Assembly (NCBI GenBank): GCA_937895645.1 | Contig: CALBKQ010000002.1 | Span: 1 to 7,846, forward strand | DNA: 7,846 nt | DNA from: an uncultured Clostridia bacterium | Lineage (GTDB): Bacteria; Bacillota; Clostridia; Oscillospirales; Acutalibacteraceae | Direction of reading: 5' to 3' | Shown: positions 1-6,878 of the stretch, one piece after another | Numbering within the stretch: position 1 is the first letter of the stretch | Layout: each line of letters opens with the position of its first letter | Notes under the pieces: generated by a model | Told to the model about the DNA's origin: nothing | What the model saw: only the letters and a program-made list of their open reading frames with translations | Databases searched by the model: none | Program-made: the position numbers and the translations under genes

Positions 1-1469
1 ATATCAGAACAAGTGAAATTAAGCCCAAGCTTATTGAATGTGCAAATTCAGTTAAATGGGAGCCTGCTTCAAACGGCAAACGTATGAATGACTGGCTTAC
101 AAATATGGGTGACTGGAATATTTCCCGTAAACGTTACTATGGTATGCCGCTTCCTTTCTATCCATGTGATTGTGGTCATATTACCGTTATTGGCTCTAAG
201 GATGAACTTCGCGAGAAGGCTGTTGACCCAGCTCAGGTTGATGCACTTCCTGAACTTCACAGACCATGGGTTGACGAAGTTAAGATTAAATGTCCTCATT
301 GTGGTAAGGAAGTTTCCCGTGTTCCTGATATCGGTGACGTTTGGCTTGATGCAGGTATCGTTCCATTCTCAACACTTGGTTACTTTACAGACCGTGAAGC
401 TTGGGAAAAGAACTTCCCTGCAGAATGGGTTACAGAAATGCACGAACAAGTTCGTCTTTGGTTCTATTCAATGCTATTTATGAGTACTGTTCTTGTAGGT
501 CGTGCACCTTATGAAAAAGTTGTTACAAACGGTATGGTTGTTGCAGAAGACGGCTCTAAGTTCTCAAAAACTGGCTTTATGATTAAGTTTGACGAGGCTG
601 CAGAGAAAATCGGTGCAGATACTGTTCGTTATCTCTATGCAAGTGCACCAAATACAAATGACGTTCGTTTCGGTTATAACCTTGGTGACGAAGCAAGAAG
701 AAAGATGCTTGGTTTCTGGAATATCTTTACATTCTTTGATACCTATGCACAGCTTGACAAACCAAACTTTGCAGATTATAAAGTTGATTTCGGGGCATTA
801 ACACCAATGGATAAATGGCTTGTTGTAAGAACAAACGACTTTATCAAAAAAGCAACTGCTTATATGGATGATTATAAGTCATTTGCTATGGTTAAAGATT
901 TTGAAATATTCGTTGACGATATTTCTAACTGGTATATCCGTGCAAACCGTCGTCGTTTCTGGAAAACAGAAGACCAGCAAGATAAGATGGTTGCTTACTG
1001 GACACTCTTTAACGCACTTAAAACTTGTGTTCAGACAATGGCTCCAATTATGCCATTTATGACAGAATATATCTGGCAGAAGCTTATTAAGAAGTGCGAT
1101 TCAACTGTTGCAGAATCAGTACACTTAAGCGATTGGCCATCAGTTATTGAAGGCATCGTAGATGACGGTATCATTGAACAGACTGCTCTTGCTCGTGATG
1201 TAATCGCTACTGCAATGAGACTTCGTAATGAACAGCAGATTAAAGTTCGTCAGCCACTCAGTAAACTCTTTGTTTGCTGTGGTGCAGATATGGCTGATAA
1301 AATTAAGACTTTTGAGAAGAATATTCTTGATGAACTTAATATTAAAGCAATTGAGTATATTGATGATATCAATGTTCTTGAAGACCAGTTCCTTGCAGTT
1401 AATTTCAAGGTTGCAGGCGCAGTTCTCAAACAGAATGTTAATAAGATGAAACAGACTCTGACGAAATGA
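1..1469 (+). CDS. ileS: Isoleucyl-tRNA synthetase, type 2-like: partial, 5' end outside the window, frame ends early
   Basis: This class I synthetase charges tRNA-Ile with isoleucine in the cytoplasm. The gene enters from the left edge (first whole codon at 3) and gives 488 residues before a TGA at 1467-1469, so the HIGH motif and most of the editing domain lie outside. Visible marks are WNISRKRYYGMPLPFYPC, a four-cysteine zinc-ribbon-like set (CxC at 165-173, CPHC at 291-302), the GDVWLDAG segment, the KMSKS-loop equivalent reading KFSKT (558-572), GADTVRYLYAS after it, and the helical anticodon-binding domain with NWYIRANRRRFW. The CGH...IGS..EL pattern and the DUF5915-like tail point to the eukaryote-like IleRS type, a family often insensitive to mupirocin (family knowledge, not shown here). 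The frame stops after KMKQTLTK, although homologues continue. The missing tail lies in the next frame at 1466-1909, so the gene is frameshifted or split. Identity is secure. Confidence 0.95.
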   Translation, partial: IRTSEIKPKLIECANSVKWEPASNGKRMNDWLTNMGDWNISRKRYYGMPLPFYPCDCGHITVIGSKDELREKAVDPAQVDALPELHRPWVDEVKIKCPHCGKEVSRVPDIGDVWLDAGIVPFSTLGYFTDREAWEKNFPAEWVTEMHEQVRLWFYSMLFMSTVLVGRAPYEKVVTNGMVVAEDGSKFSKTGFMIKFDEAAEKIGADTVRYLYASAPNTNDVRFGYNLGDEARRKMLGFWNIFTFFDTYAQLDKPNFADYKVDFGALTPMDKWLVVRTNDFIKKATAYMDDYKSFAMVKDFEIFVDDISNWYIRANRRRFWKTEDQQDKMVAYWTLFNALKTCVQTMAPIMPFMTEYIWQKLIKKCDSTVAESVHLSDWPSVIEGIVDDGIIEQTALARDVIATAMRLRNEQQIKVRQPLSKLFVCCGADMADKIKTFEKNILDELNIKAIEYIDDINVLEDQFLAVNFKVAGAVLKQNVNKMKQTLTK

Positions 1470-1909
1470 AAGCACTTACATCAGTAGTTATTGCAGGTGG
1501 CGAGGTTACAGTTCCTGGTTGGGATGAGAAGTTTGACGCATCTATCTTTGCAGTTCAGTCAAAGACTAAAGAAGGCGTTGTTTCAGCAGAATTTGCACAG
1601 AGTAGCGTTGTAGCACTTGATATTGTTCTTACAGATGAACTTCTTAAAGAGGGTGTTGTTCGAGACATTATCCGTCAGTGCCAGGTTGCTCGTAAAGATG
1701 CAGGCTATCAGGTTGAACAAAGAATCAATGCATCAATCATTGTTGATGATGAGTTCATTGTAAATGCTCTTACTGAAAAACTTGAATTTATTTCAGGTGA
1801 GCTTCTTGCAGATTCAATCGTAATCAACACAGAAATTAAAGCTGATTACACAAGTGAGTTTGCAATAAATGACAAGAAAATTTCAGTTTCAGTTGTTAAA
1901 GGAGAATAA
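1466..1909 (+). CDS. ileS: C-terminal tRNA-binding part of isoleucyl-tRNA synthetase, in the -1 frame
   Basis: These 147 codons continue the ileS product and are not a separate gene family. The stretch LTDELLKEGVVRDIIRQC, followed by QVARKDAGYQVEQRI, matches the DUF5915-type C-terminal region of type 2 IleRS, which helps hold the tRNA. The -1 frame is open from 1445, so the two frames overlap by about 22 nt and a one-base change there would rejoin them. The ATG at 1466 overlaps the upstream TGA as ATGA, a layout that can allow re-initiation, but I see no Shine-Dalgarno site 5-10 nt upstream. The open frame and good conservation argue for a very recent lesion, a sequencing or assembly error, or a true two-piece enzyme, and against an old pseudogene. 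The stop at 1907-1909 overlaps the leader of the next gene. Confidence 0.85.
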   Translation: MKALTSVVIAGGEVTVPGWDEKFDASIFAVQSKTKEGVVSAEFAQSSVVALDIVLTDELLKEGVVRDIIRQCQVARKDAGYQVEQRINASIIVDDEFIVNALTEKLEFISGELLADSIVINTEIKADYTSEFAINDKKISVSVVKGE

Positions 1910-1912
1910 AAG

Positions 1913-2125
1913 ATGTTTCAGGTAACAAAAGATATGAATATCGGTGAAATCCTTGATAATGCAAGAGAAACAGTACCTTTTTTCTTGAATCTTGGTATGC
2001 ATTGTCTTGGTTGTCCATCTGCCCGAGGCGAAACAGTTGAACAGGCTTGTATGGTTCATGGCGTAGACCCTGATGAATTCGTTGAAGGTATTAACGCTTT
2101 TCTTAAAGAAAACGCAAACAAATAA
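1913..2125 (+). CDS. DUF1858-domain small protein with CxxC motif
   Basis: A 70-residue cytoplasmic protein that fits the DUF1858 / hybrid-cluster-protein-associated disulfide family. It has the typical opening (V-T-K-D-M-x-I-G-E-I-L), then the central G-M-H-C-L-G-C-P segment with Cys31 and Cys34, and a third cysteine at 46. The whole protein is one domain of the usual length. Family members are thought to bind a metal or act in thiol redox chemistry, sometimes fused to or near hybrid cluster proteins or ScdA-like iron-sulfur repair proteins. No substrate is known, and I assign none. The ATG at 1913 has AAAGGAG at 1898-1904, 8 nt upstream, inside the end of ileS, so it is very probably co-transcribed and translationally coupled with ileS. 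A terminator closes the unit 7 nt after its stop. Confidence 0.88.
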   Translation: MFQVTKDMNIGEILDNARETVPFFLNLGMHCLGCPSARGETVEQACMVHGVDPDEFVEGINAFLKENANK

Positions 2126-2132
2126 TAATCAT

Positions 2133-2162
2133 AAAATCCCCCTATAAAGTTAGGGGGATTTT
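2133..2162 (+). terminator. Intrinsic terminator after the ileS-DUF1858 unit
   Basis: A perfect 12-bp stem (AAAATCCCCCTA, 2133-2144, against 2151-2162) closes a 6-nt loop. Its GC core is five C-G pairs, and its 3' arm ends in TTTT followed by GTT. The A run on the left makes it potentially active on the minus strand as well. It ends only 8 nt before the Shine-Dalgarno site of trmK. Confidence 0.88.
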
Positions 2163-2170
2163 GTTCAAAA

Positions 2171-2177
2171 GAGGTGA
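2171..2177 (+). promoter_or_regulatory. Shine-Dalgarno site that sets the trmK start
   Basis: GAGGTGA lies 5 nt before TTG 2183. The in-frame GTG at 2174 sits inside this ribosome-binding site and so cannot be the start. Confidence 0.75.
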
Positions 2178-2182
2178 GTTGT

Positions 2183-2851
2183 TTGAAACTTGACAGTCGT
2201 TTAATGGCTATTGCCAATTTAGTGCGAAAAGGTAAAATTTTTGCAGATATTGGTACTGACCACGCTTATCTTCCCGTTTATCTTGCTGAAAAGGGAGTAA
2301 TTAATCATGCAGTTGCTGCCGATTTGCGTGTTGGCCCTCTTGATAATGCAAAAGAAACTGTTGTTTCACACAACTTAACCGATAAAATTGAGTTGCGACT
2401 TTCTGATGGTCTTGATAATTTCAAAGAAAACGAGGTCGAAGAAATTGCAGTTGCAGGTATGGGTGGTTTGCTTATTTCGTCATTCATTGAGCGTACAGAG
2501 TGGTTGAAAAACAGCGATATTCACTTAATTTTACAGCCAATGACTCATATTGAAGAGCTGCGAAAAACACTCTTTGATAATGGATTTATTATTGATAATG
2601 AAGTTGTTGCAGAAGATGGTGACAAATTTTACATAATTATAAGTGCATATTATTATGGTGATGCAATGGCATTCACCGACCTTGATTTAATTGTAGGTAG
2701 ATTACCAATTAATCAAGACGATTTATCAAAAAAATACCTTGCGAAAACTTATACCAAGTATAATAAAAAACTTATTGCATTAAAAAAGGCTAATAAAGAG
2801 TGTGCTGATTTAGAAAAATTAGTAGGGGAGTTGAGTAAATGGCAACAGTAA
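2183..2851 (+). CDS. trmK: tRNA (adenine(22)-N1)-methyltransferase TrmK
   Basis: TrmK uses SAM to methylate N1 of A22 in the D-stem region of tRNAs. The 222-residue protein has a Rossmann-type methyltransferase fold. The SAM-binding motif ADIGTDHAYLPVYL is at residues 21-34, a second acidic strand is near 47 (AADLRVGP), and the AVAGMGG motif is at 89-95, close to the active site. LILQPM (115-120) is also typical. The last ~35 residues are rich in Lys and Leu and match the C-terminal coiled-coil helices of the B. subtilis homologue (YqfN). Start TTG 2183 is chosen because GAGGTGA lies 5 nt upstream and because the product then opens MKLDSRL, as homologues do. The 3' end overlaps the Nif3 gene by 13 nt, an arrangement seen widely in Firmicutes (yqfN-yqfO). 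I see no convincing promoter between the preceding terminator and this gene. Confidence 0.93.
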   Translation: MKLDSRLMAIANLVRKGKIFADIGTDHAYLPVYLAEKGVINHAVAADLRVGPLDNAKETVVSHNLTDKIELRLSDGLDNFKENEVEEIAVAGMGGLLISSFIERTEWLKNSDIHLILQPMTHIEELRKTLFDNGFIIDNEVVAEDGDKFYIIISAYYYGDAMAFTDLDLIVGRLPINQDDLSKKYLAKTYTKYNKKLIALKKANKECADLEKLVGELSKWQQ

Positions 2852-3582
2852 AAGATATTTATAATTATATTGATTCAATCGCACCTTTCAGTACACAAGA
2901 AGAATGGGATAATTCAGGACTTCTTGTGGGTGACGAAAAAGCTGAAGTTACAAAAATCCTTTTTGCACTTGATGTTACAACTGATGTTATTGAACAAGCA
3001 GTCACTTGTGGTGCAGATTTAATAATTACTCATCATCCTGTTGTTTTTAAGCCAGTATCGAATGTGTTAAGTGATAGTTTGGTTTATAAACTTATTAATA
3101 ATAATATCAGTATAATCTGTGCCCACACAAACTATGATAAAGCAGTTAATGGTGTAAATGATATGCTTTGCCAGACAGCAGGATTTAACAGTTTTGTTAA
3201 AGTTGAAGGTACTTGTCTTAATGTTGGCAGTTTTGAAAGAGACATATCAACTGAAAACTTTGTAAATCATATTAAAAATGTACTTGGTTGCGTTGTTAGA
3301 TATAACTCTCTTAAAAAAGATGTAAAAAAAGTAGCAGTTTGTAGTGGGTCAGGCAGTGACTATTTAATACTTGCTAAAGAATTAGGTTGTGATGCACTTC
3401 TTACGGGTGATGCATCTCACCACGCATTTCTTGATGCAAATGAAATGAATATTTTATTGGTTGCAGCTGGTCATTTTGAAACAGAAAATATTGCAATCGA
3501 ACCACTTGTTAATAAAATTAAAGAAGAATTTAACGTGTCTTGCGAATTAGCATTACAAGAATCACCAATTATTACGATTTAA
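2839..3582 (+). CDS. Nif3-family dinuclear metal-centre protein (YqfO/YbgI-like)
   Basis: A 247-residue protein of the Nif3 / GTP cyclohydrolase I type 2-like family, which forms toroidal hexamers with a two-metal site. The expected metal ligands are all present: His65 and His66 in ITHHP, Asp100 in AHTNYD, and His212 and Glu216 in GHFETE. The N-terminal EEWDNSGLLVG segment (21-31) is also characteristic. At this length it lacks the PII-like insertion domain found in B. subtilis YqfO (about 370 residues), so it is the minimal form, like E. coli YbgI. The biochemical role of the family is unsettled, and the GTP cyclohydrolase label should not be taken literally. The ATG at 2839 has AGGGGAG 8 nt upstream, within trmK, and overlaps trmK by 13 nt, indicating translational coupling. 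The conserved pairing with trmK suggests a role linked to tRNA or translation, but this is inference. Confidence 0.93.
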   Translation: MATVKDIYNYIDSIAPFSTQEEWDNSGLLVGDEKAEVTKILFALDVTTDVIEQAVTCGADLIITHHPVVFKPVSNVLSDSLVYKLINNNISIICAHTNYDKAVNGVNDMLCQTAGFNSFVKVEGTCLNVGSFERDISTENFVNHIKNVLGCVVRYNSLKKDVKKVAVCSGSGSDYLILAKELGCDALLTGDASHHAFLDANEMNILLVAAGHFETENIAIEPLVNKIKEEFNVSCELALQESPIITI

Positions 3583-3586
3583 GAGG
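3581..3586 (+). promoter_or_regulatory. Shine-Dalgarno site that sets the rqcH start
   Basis: AAGAGG sits 4 nt before ATG 3591, between the Nif3 stop and rqcH. It decides against the in-frame TTG at 3540, which lies inside nif3 and has no such site. Confidence 0.7.
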
Positions 3587-3590
3587 ATTT

Positions 3591-5345
3591 ATGGCGTTAG
3601 ACGGAATTACATTAGGGTTAGTAAAAAAAGAGCTCGAAAGTTATTTGATAGGCTCTAAAATTGATAAAGTACATCAACCATCAAAAAATGAGTTGGTGTT
3701 TATTATGCGTACCCGAAATGGTGCTTATAGACTATATCTTTCTTGTGATGGTCAAAGTCCAAGAGTGCATATGACTCGTTATAACCTTGAAAATCCTAAA
3801 TTTCCACCAATGCTTTGTATGTTACTCCGTAAAAGACTTGCTGGTGCAACTCTGACAAATATTAAGCAAGTACAGAATGACAGAATACTTATTTTTGAGT
3901 TTGATGGTACAACTGACATTGGTGATAAAACTAAATATCACATAATTTGTGAAATTATGGGGCAACGAAGTAATATAATTTTCTGTGATATCGATTATAA
4001 AATTATTGATGCTGTTAAAAGAATTGACGAAGAAAAATCATCAGTTCGTGAAATTCTGCCAGGACTTAAATATGAATTACCACCAATCCCTGAAAAATCC
4101 AATATTTTAACAGATAATACTAAAAATATTGTTAATGCAATACTTAATAAATCTGAAAAAATGCTTTCTAAAGCGATTTTAGATACTGTAGAAGGTATTT
4201 CGCCAATCATAGGTCGTGAAATTGCCTATCGTACAGTTTTTGGCGATAAACAAACAGGTGTACTATCTGATATCGAAAAAGAGCGTTTGAATGCAGAAAT
4301 ATCAGTGTTAAGAAATGAAATTACTAATAATAAATGTTTTTATATGCTTTCATCAGTTGATAATGTGCCTTTTGATTTTTCGTTTGCTGACATAAGGCAA
4401 TACGGAAAAGCCTTAATAAAAAAAGAATATAACTCCATATCTGAGCTACTTGATGATTTTTATTTTGAAAAAGATAAAATCAATCGTATAAAAAGAAAAG
4501 TGTCAGATTTATTTAAGATTCTTAATAATGCAGTTGAGCGTACATCAAGAAAAATTAATAATCGTCGACTTGAATTAGAAAAAAGTGAAAATCGTGAGCA
4601 ATTGCGTATTTATGCAGAGTTAATTACTGCAAATCAATATAGGTTAACTGAAAAATCTTCAGTATACACTGTTGAAAACTATTATGATAATTGTAATAGT
4701 GTTGACATTTCTGTTAATCCTGCTTTGACTGCACAACAAAATGCACAGAAGTATTTTAAGGAATATAAAAAAGCTACAAATGCCAAGAAACTTTTGCATA
4801 ACCTTATTGAAGAAGGTGAGCAGGAGTTGGTTTATCTTGATACTGTGCTTGATAATTTATCTCGTGCTAATACAGACCGTGAAATTACCGAAATCCGTGA
4901 CGAGCTCGAAAAGGGCGGATATGTAAAAAGCAGAAAAGGTAAGAATCCAAAAAATGATAAACCATTACCACCAATAGAATTTAAGTCAAGTGATGGTTTT
5001 ACAATTCTTGTTGGTCGTAACAATGTGCAGAATGATATGCTTACATTAAAAACTGCAAAAAATTATGATATGTGGTTACACGTGCAAAAACACGCAGGTT
5101 CTCATACTGTGATTATCGCAGATAAAAAAGAAATTACAGAAACAGCAATTTTTGAAGCAGCTTGTATTGCGACATATCATAGTAAGGCAAAAGATTCTTC
5201 ATCAGTTGCAGTTGATTATACACTTATTAAAAATGTTAAAAAGCCTGTTGGCGCAAAACCGGGTAAAGTTATATACAACACATATAACACGGTTTATGTA
5301 ACACCACAGAAAGAGCTTATTGAAAAACTTAAAATTACTGAATAA
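3591..5345 (+). CDS. rqcH: RqcH (NFACT-family ribosome quality control protein, formerly FbpA/YloA)
   Basis: RqcH binds stalled 50S subunits carrying peptidyl-tRNA and directs template-free addition of alanine tails that mark the nascent chain for proteolysis. The 584-residue protein shows the whole NFACT plan. NFACT-N is at about 1-200, with IDKVHQP (24-30), PPMLCMLLRK (72-81) and the conserved Asp97-Arg98 pair needed for Ala tailing in B. subtilis. A helix-hairpin-helix-like part with ISPIIGREIAYR follows, then a long charged coiled coil (about 255-440). The NFACT-R domain starts near 464, with the DGF.ILVGRNN.QND pattern and a later WLHV...GSH motif. Older annotations call it fibronectin-binding protein; no signal peptide or anchor is present. 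ATG 3591 gives the usual MALDGITL opening. It begins 8 nt after the Nif3 gene, so it is the last member of the trmK operon and ends just before a terminator. Confidence 0.94.
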   Translation: MALDGITLGLVKKELESYLIGSKIDKVHQPSKNELVFIMRTRNGAYRLYLSCDGQSPRVHMTRYNLENPKFPPMLCMLLRKRLAGATLTNIKQVQNDRILIFEFDGTTDIGDKTKYHIICEIMGQRSNIIFCDIDYKIIDAVKRIDEEKSSVREILPGLKYELPPIPEKSNILTDNTKNIVNAILNKSEKMLSKAILDTVEGISPIIGREIAYRTVFGDKQTGVLSDIEKERLNAEISVLRNEITNNKCFYMLSSVDNVPFDFSFADIRQYGKALIKKEYNSISELLDDFYFEKDKINRIKRKVSDLFKILNNAVERTSRKINNRRLELEKSENREQLRIYAELITANQYRLTEKSSVYTVENYYDNCNSVDISVNPALTAQQNAQKYFKEYKKATNAKKLLHNLIEEGEQELVYLDTVLDNLSRANTDREITEIRDELEKGGYVKSRKGKNPKNDKPLPPIEFKSSDGFTILVGRNNVQNDMLTLKTAKNYDMWLHVQKHAGSHTVIIADKKEITETAIFEAACIATYHSKAKDSSSVAVDYTLIKNVKKPVGAKPGKVIYNTYNTVYVTPQKELIEKLKITE

Positions 5346-5346
5346 A

Positions 5347-5375
5347 AAAATCCCTTGAAATAATCAAGGGATTTT
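5347..5375. terminator. Bidirectional intrinsic terminator between convergent genes
   Basis: A perfect 12-bp stem (AAAATCCCTTGA, 5347-5358, against 5364-5375) has a 5-nt loop. On the + strand it is followed by TTTTCTTTT, and on the - strand by a run of seven T. It lies 1 nt after the rqcH stop and 3 nt after the DUF378 stop, so one hairpin serves both genes. Confidence 0.88.
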
Positions 5376-5378
5376 CTT

Positions 5379-5591
5379 TTATACTTCATCACTAACTAAA
5401 ATTTCGTTGTGGCGGAATAAAAGTGACAAGCACCAGATACCCGCAAGTGCAACTAATGTGTAAACAATTCTGCTGATTATTGCTGACTGACCACCAAAGA
5501 GCCAGGCAACAAGGTCAAATTGGAATAAACCAATCGCACCCCAGTTAATTGCACCAATTACAACGAGGATTAAAGAAATTCTGTCAAGCAT
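5379..5591 (-). CDS. DUF378-family small membrane protein (YuzA-like)
   Basis: A 70-residue protein with two predicted membrane helices (about residues 5-24 and 39-60). They are joined by a short loop carrying the family's F-D-L-V-A-x-x-F-G-G-Q-S segment, and the first helix holds the typical A-I-N-W-G motif (14-18). This matches DUF378, a family common in Firmicutes with no known function. I predict inner-membrane location only. The ATG at 5591 is preferred over the in-frame GTG at 5598-5600 because AAGGAG (5605-5600 on the - strand) lies 8 nt upstream of the ATG and overlaps the GTG. It follows metK by 82 nt on the same strand with no clear terminator between, so it may share the metK transcript. 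It ends at the shared convergent terminator. Confidence 0.88.
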   Translation of the reverse strand: MLDRISLILVVIGAINWGAIGLFQFDLVAWLFGGQSAIISRIVYTLVALAGIWCLSLLFRHNEILVSDEV

Positions 5592-5599
5592 TGTATTCA

Positions 5600-5605
5600 C
5601 TCCTT
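5600..5605 (-). promoter_or_regulatory. Shine-Dalgarno site that sets the DUF378 start
   Basis: AAGGAG on the minus strand lies 8 nt before ATG 5591. Its last base is the first base of the alternative GTG, ruling that start out. Confidence 0.8.
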
Positions 5606-5673
5606 AATATTAGCATGTATTTACCTGCACTGATATTATGAGTAATTTGTAATGCTTTATACGATTTTTTTAA

Positions 5674-6864
5674 TTAGTTAATTTTTGCTTTTTCTTTCAA
5701 AATTTGTACTTTATCAGTTTTTTCCCACATTACATCACAGTCAGTTCTACCAACATGACCATAAGCTGCAAGTTGTTTGTAAATAGGGTTACGAAGCTTA
5801 AGTATATCAATAATTGCAGCAGGACGAAGGTCAAATACTTCGTTAATAATATCACCAAGTTCTGAATCCTTAAGAACACCTGTGCCAAATGTGTCAACCA
5901 TTACTGAAACAGGTTTTGCAACGCCGATTGCATATGCTAACTGAATTTCACATTTTTTAGCAAGACCAGCAGCAACAACGTTTTTAGCAACATAACGTGC
6001 AGCATAGGCAGCTGAACGGTCAACTTTTGTAGGGTCTTTACCTGAGAAAGCACCGCCACCGTGGCGAGAATAACCACCGTATGTATCAACAATAATTTTG
6101 CGACCAGTAAGACCAGAGTCGCCCATAGGACCGCCAATTACAAATCTGCCTGTTGGGTTAACAAAAATCTTTGTATTTTCATCAATAAGATTTGCAGGAA
6201 CGATTGGTTCAATAACATATTTTTTAACGTCTTCACGAATCTGTGAAAGCTCAATATCTGCGCTGTGCTGTGAAGAAACAACAATTGCATCAATTCTAAC
6301 AGGATTTCTGTCATCATCATATTCAACAGTAACCTGAGTTTTACCATCAGCACGAAGATAGGGGAGAGTACCGTCTTTTCTTACCTTTGTAAGCTGAACT
6401 GCAAGCTTGTTTGCTATTGAAATTGGCATTGGCATAAGTTCAGGTGTTTCGTCACAAGCAAAACCGAACATCATACCTTGGTCACCAGCACCGTTAAGGT
6501 TGTAGAAATCGTCATTACCTTCTTTGATTTCCATTGAGTTGTCAACACCAAGAGCAATATCAGATGACTGTTTATCAAGTGCTACGAGCACTGCACAAGT
6601 GTTACCGTCAAAGCCCTTTGCACTGTCATCATAACCGATTTCAAGTATAGTATTTCTAACTATTTCAGGAATATTAACCTGTGCTTTTGATGTAATTTCA
6701 CCCATAACAAGAACTTGTCCTGTTGTAACTGTTGTTTCACAAGCTACGCGTGACATTGGGTCTTGTGAAAGCATCGCGTCAAGAACTGCATCAGAAATTT
6801 TGTCACAGATTTTATCAGGATGCCCCTCTGTAACTGATTCAGATGTAAATAAAAATTTTGCCAT
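5674..6864 (-). CDS. metK: S-adenosylmethionine synthetase MetK
   Basis: MetK makes SAM from methionine and ATP, releasing phosphate and diphosphate. It is a cytoplasmic homotetramer and supplies methyl groups to enzymes such as TrmK. The 396-residue length is normal. Signature segments are present in order: EGHPDKICD (13-21) with the active-site His15 and Asp17; the first family signature around GAGDQGMMFGFACDE (125-139); GDSGLTGRKIIVDTYGG (248-264); and the glycine-rich GGGAFSGKDPTKVDRSAAY (269-287), the phosphate-binding loop. The C terminus holds the usual YGHVGR segment (368-373). The ATG at 6864 has GGGAGG 8 nt upstream. That site follows directly on the T run of a riboswitch terminator, so transcription into the gene is controlled by SAM itself. 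No truncation or missing catalytic residue is seen. Confidence 0.97.
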   Translation of the reverse strand: MAKFLFTSESVTEGHPDKICDKISDAVLDAMLSQDPMSRVACETTVTTGQVLVMGEITSKAQVNIPEIVRNTILEIGYDDSAKGFDGNTCAVLVALDKQSSDIALGVDNSMEIKEGNDDFYNLNGAGDQGMMFGFACDETPELMPMPISIANKLAVQLTKVRKDGTLPYLRADGKTQVTVEYDDDRNPVRIDAIVVSSQHSADIELSQIREDVKKYVIEPIVPANLIDENTKIFVNPTGRFVIGGPMGDSGLTGRKIIVDTYGGYSRHGGGAFSGKDPTKVDRSAAYAARYVAKNVVAAGLAKKCEIQLAYAIGVAKPVSVMVDTFGTGVLKDSELGDIINEVFDLRPAAIIDILKLRNPIYKQLAAYGHVGRTDCDVMWEKTDKVQILKEKAKIN

Positions 6865-6878
6865 AAAATTAGCCTCCC

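Noticed and set aside
1445..1469. Programmed -1 frameshifting to make full-length IleRS
   Set aside because: No slippery heptamer in the right phase and no obvious stimulatory hairpin just downstream. A missing base or sequence error is simpler.
1140..1475. Long open frame on the minus strand opposite the ileS C-terminal part
   Set aside because: It is antisense to a conserved synthetase domain, has no clear ribosome-binding site, and its protein resembles no family I know. It is a shadow of ileS codon use.
2101..2130. Possible promoter for trmK (AATAAT-like -10 repeats near the end of the DUF1858 gene)
   Set aside because: No -35 box at 16-18 nt spacing, and the A/T motif is expected by chance in such AT-rich sequence.
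3540..3590. Longer rqcH start at TTG 3540
   Set aside because: It would overlap nif3 by 43 nt without a ribosome-binding site and adds residues not found in NFACT proteins. ATG 3591 gives the standard N terminus.
3591..5345. Fibronectin-binding surface adhesin function
   Set aside because: This is the old family label. The protein has no signal peptide, membrane segment or anchor, and the D97-R98 pair and NFACT-R domain fit RqcH.
5592..5673. Weak inverted repeat (AGCAT...ATGCT) between metK and the DUF378 gene
   Set aside because: Only five pairs over a long loop with no GC core or adjacent T run in the right place, so it is unlikely to be a terminator.
6061..6337. Small open frames on the + strand within metK
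   Set aside because: They lie opposite strongly conserved metK coding sequence and have no start signals. They are shadows.
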